Shown here: positions 13,578-14,567 of the stretch, in pieces
Numbering within the stretch: position 1 is the first letter of the stretch
Layout: every line of letters begins with the position of its first letter
Assembly: GCA_037445245.1 (NCBI GenBank)
Contig: JBBIKU010000051.1
Location: forward strand, 1-14,567
Reading direction: 5' to 3'
DNA from: JBBIKU01 sp037445245
GTDB lineage: Bacteria; Chloroflexota; Anaerolineae; Anaerolineales; Anaerolineaceae
DNA: 14,567 nt
Program-made: the position numbers and the translations under genes
Notes under the pieces: model-generated
Told to the model about the DNA's origin: nothing
The model's database searches: none
What the model saw: only the letters and a program-made list of their open reading frames with translations

Positions 13578-14222
13578 ATGGCAAGATATATTGGTCCGGT
13601 ATGTAAATTGTGCCGGCGTGAAGGGGAAAAACTATTTCTAAAGGGCGAGCGTTGTTTTACGCCCAAATGTGCCATGGAGCGTCGGGCGTATCCACCCGGT
13701 GAGCATGGCAGGATGAAACAATCGCGGGGCGGTGGCGACCGTCAATCGGACTACGCCCGCCAGTTGCGCGCCAAGCAGAAAGCGCGCCGGATTTATGGCA
13801 CCCTCGAACGGCAATTCAGGCGCTATTTCGGGGTAGCGCTGCGCCGGCGCGGTATGACCGGGTTGAATCTGCTGCACACGCTTGAGCTTCGCCTGGATAA
13901 CGTTGTTTACCGGCTGGGATTCGCCAACAACCGCACCCAAGCCCGTCAACTTGTGACGCATGGGCACTTTTTGGTCAACGGGCGGCGGACGGATGTCCCT
14001 TCAACGGTGTTGAAGCCCGGCGACGAGATTGCGGTTCGCGAAGGTTCGAAAAGTGTCACTTTCTTCAAAGAGCTTCCCGAAATTGCCGAAGCGCGCAATT
14101 GCGTCCTGTGGTTGGAGCGAGACACCAAAAAATTGACCGGACGGGTATTACGTTTGCCCGAACGGGGCGAGATTGATGGCAATCTCAACGAACAGTTGAT
14201 CGTTGAGTACTACTCGCGCTAA
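13578..14222 (+). CDS. rpsD: 30S ribosomal protein S4, zinc-binding form
   Basis: This 214-residue protein is S4, a primary 16S rRNA binder and part of the mRNA entry site; in E. coli and Bacillus it represses its own expression. The N-terminus has Cys9-x2-Cys12 and Cys26-x4-Cys31, the zinc-binding variant. The S4 RNA-binding domain spans about residues 100-165, with the signature LELRLDNVVYRLGFANNRTQARQLVTHGHF (key element LDNVVYRLGFA) and VNGRR. The C-terminus ends IVEYYSR. The start follows GAGAGGAAGG. rpoA follows after about 60 nt. Confidence 0.98.
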   Translation: MARYIGPVCKLCRREGEKLFLKGERCFTPKCAMERRAYPPGEHGRMKQSRGGGDRQSDYARQLRAKQKARRIYGTLERQFRRYFGVALRRRGMTGLNLLHTLELRLDNVVYRLGFANNRTQARQLVTHGHFLVNGRRTDVPSTVLKPGDEIAVREGSKSVTFFKELPEIAEARNCVLWLERDTKKLTGRVLRLPERGEIDGNLNEQLIVEYYSR

Positions 14223-14284
14223 CATCGCGCAGACCGGTGTGCGGGACGACAGGGTACATCGGAAAGGGGTGGGACGTGAATGGG

Positions 14285-14567
14285 ATGATAAGTATGGTAA
14301 CACCAAAAGTTGAGCGGGAAGCTGAAGCGCGCAACTACGGAAAATTCGTGATCAGTCCGCTGGAGAGAGGTTACGGCGTTACGCTTGGAAACGCCTTGCG
14401 ACGGGTGCTGCTGTCCTCTCTGGAAGGCGCGGCAGTAACCTCGATTCGAATTACCGATGTGCTGCATGAATTTTCCGATATTCCTGGCGTGCGTGAAGAC
14501 GTGATCCAGGTCATGCTGCAGATTAAGCAATTGCGCATGTTACTGCATAATGTGGACATTGCTCATC
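14285..14567 (+). CDS. rpoA: DNA-directed RNA polymerase alpha subunit, N-terminal part (partial)
   Basis: The open frame runs off the end of the window, so only about 94 codons of the N-terminal domain are seen. This domain dimerises to start polymerase assembly. Typical segments are NYGKFVISPLERGYG, VTLGNALRRVLLSSLEGAAVTSI and VLHEFSDIPGVREDV, followed by the ...QIKQLR helix. The start is uncertain. ATG at 14285 is my choice, a GTG at 14276 (three codons earlier) has AAAGGGG about 6 nt upstream, and ATG at 14294 is also in frame. The gene order rpsD-rpoA is the classic alpha operon; rplQ would be expected just outside. Confidence 0.95.
   Translation, partial: MISMVTPKVEREAEARNYGKFVISPLERGYGVTLGNALRRVLLSSLEGAAVTSIRITDVLHEFSDIPGVREDVIQVMLQIKQLRMLLHNVDIAH

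Overview
This window is a ribosomal-protein super-cluster, a merged S10-spc-alpha arrangement read entirely on the + strand. It opens inside the last codons of tuf (EF-Tu) and closes inside rpoA (RNA polymerase alpha). Almost all of it is coding. The order is tuf' - rpsJ - rplC - rplD - rplW - rplB - rpsS - rplV - rpsC - rplP - rpmC - rpsQ - rplN - rplX - rplE - rpsN - rpsH - rplF - rplR - rpsE - rpmD - rplO - secY - adk - map - rpmJ - rpsM - rpsK - rpsD - rpoA'.

The gene order and protein types are bacterial. S14 is the short zinc type, L24 carries a C-terminal four-cysteine zinc ribbon as in Thermus, and S4 and L36 keep their zinc ligands. With the moderately GC-rich composition and the SecY sequence, this best fits a thermophile-type or deep-branching bacterium. 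My impression is Chloroflexota, Anaerolineae-like, but that is a recollection of sequence style and was not tested by search.

Layout: (1) 1-375, the end of tuf and rpsJ. (2) 376-614, a 239-nt non-coding spacer with an extended -10-like element and several nested inverted repeats; it looks like a promoter plus a structured leader for the rplC cluster. (3) 615-9626, the S10 and spc genes, tightly packed, with five stop/start overlaps (1, 4, 4, 8 and 4 nt) implying translational coupling. (4) 9658-12489, secY, adk and map. secY is split by a net -1 frameshift near 10020-10060, most simply a sequence or assembly error, because the gene is essential and both halves are otherwise well conserved. 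(5) 12462-14567, rpmJ, rpsM, rpsK, rpsD and rpoA, preceded by a near-consensus sigma70-type promoter (TGGACA-17-TATAAT) that straddles the end of map. infA, often found between map and rpmJ, is absent there. A 118-nt spacer with a bulged 14-bp hairpin separates rpsM from rpsK.

The genes supply 30S and 50S subunit proteins, the Sec translocon channel, adenylate kinase for nucleotide balance, N-terminal methionine removal and the polymerase alpha subunit: the usual growth-linked set. I found no mobile element, CRISPR array, tRNA, rRNA or accessory system, and no undescribed multi-gene system. The points worth checking are the secY frameshift, the three structured spacers, the internal promoter, the acidic C-terminal tail on S17 and the altered zinc site of adenylate kinase.
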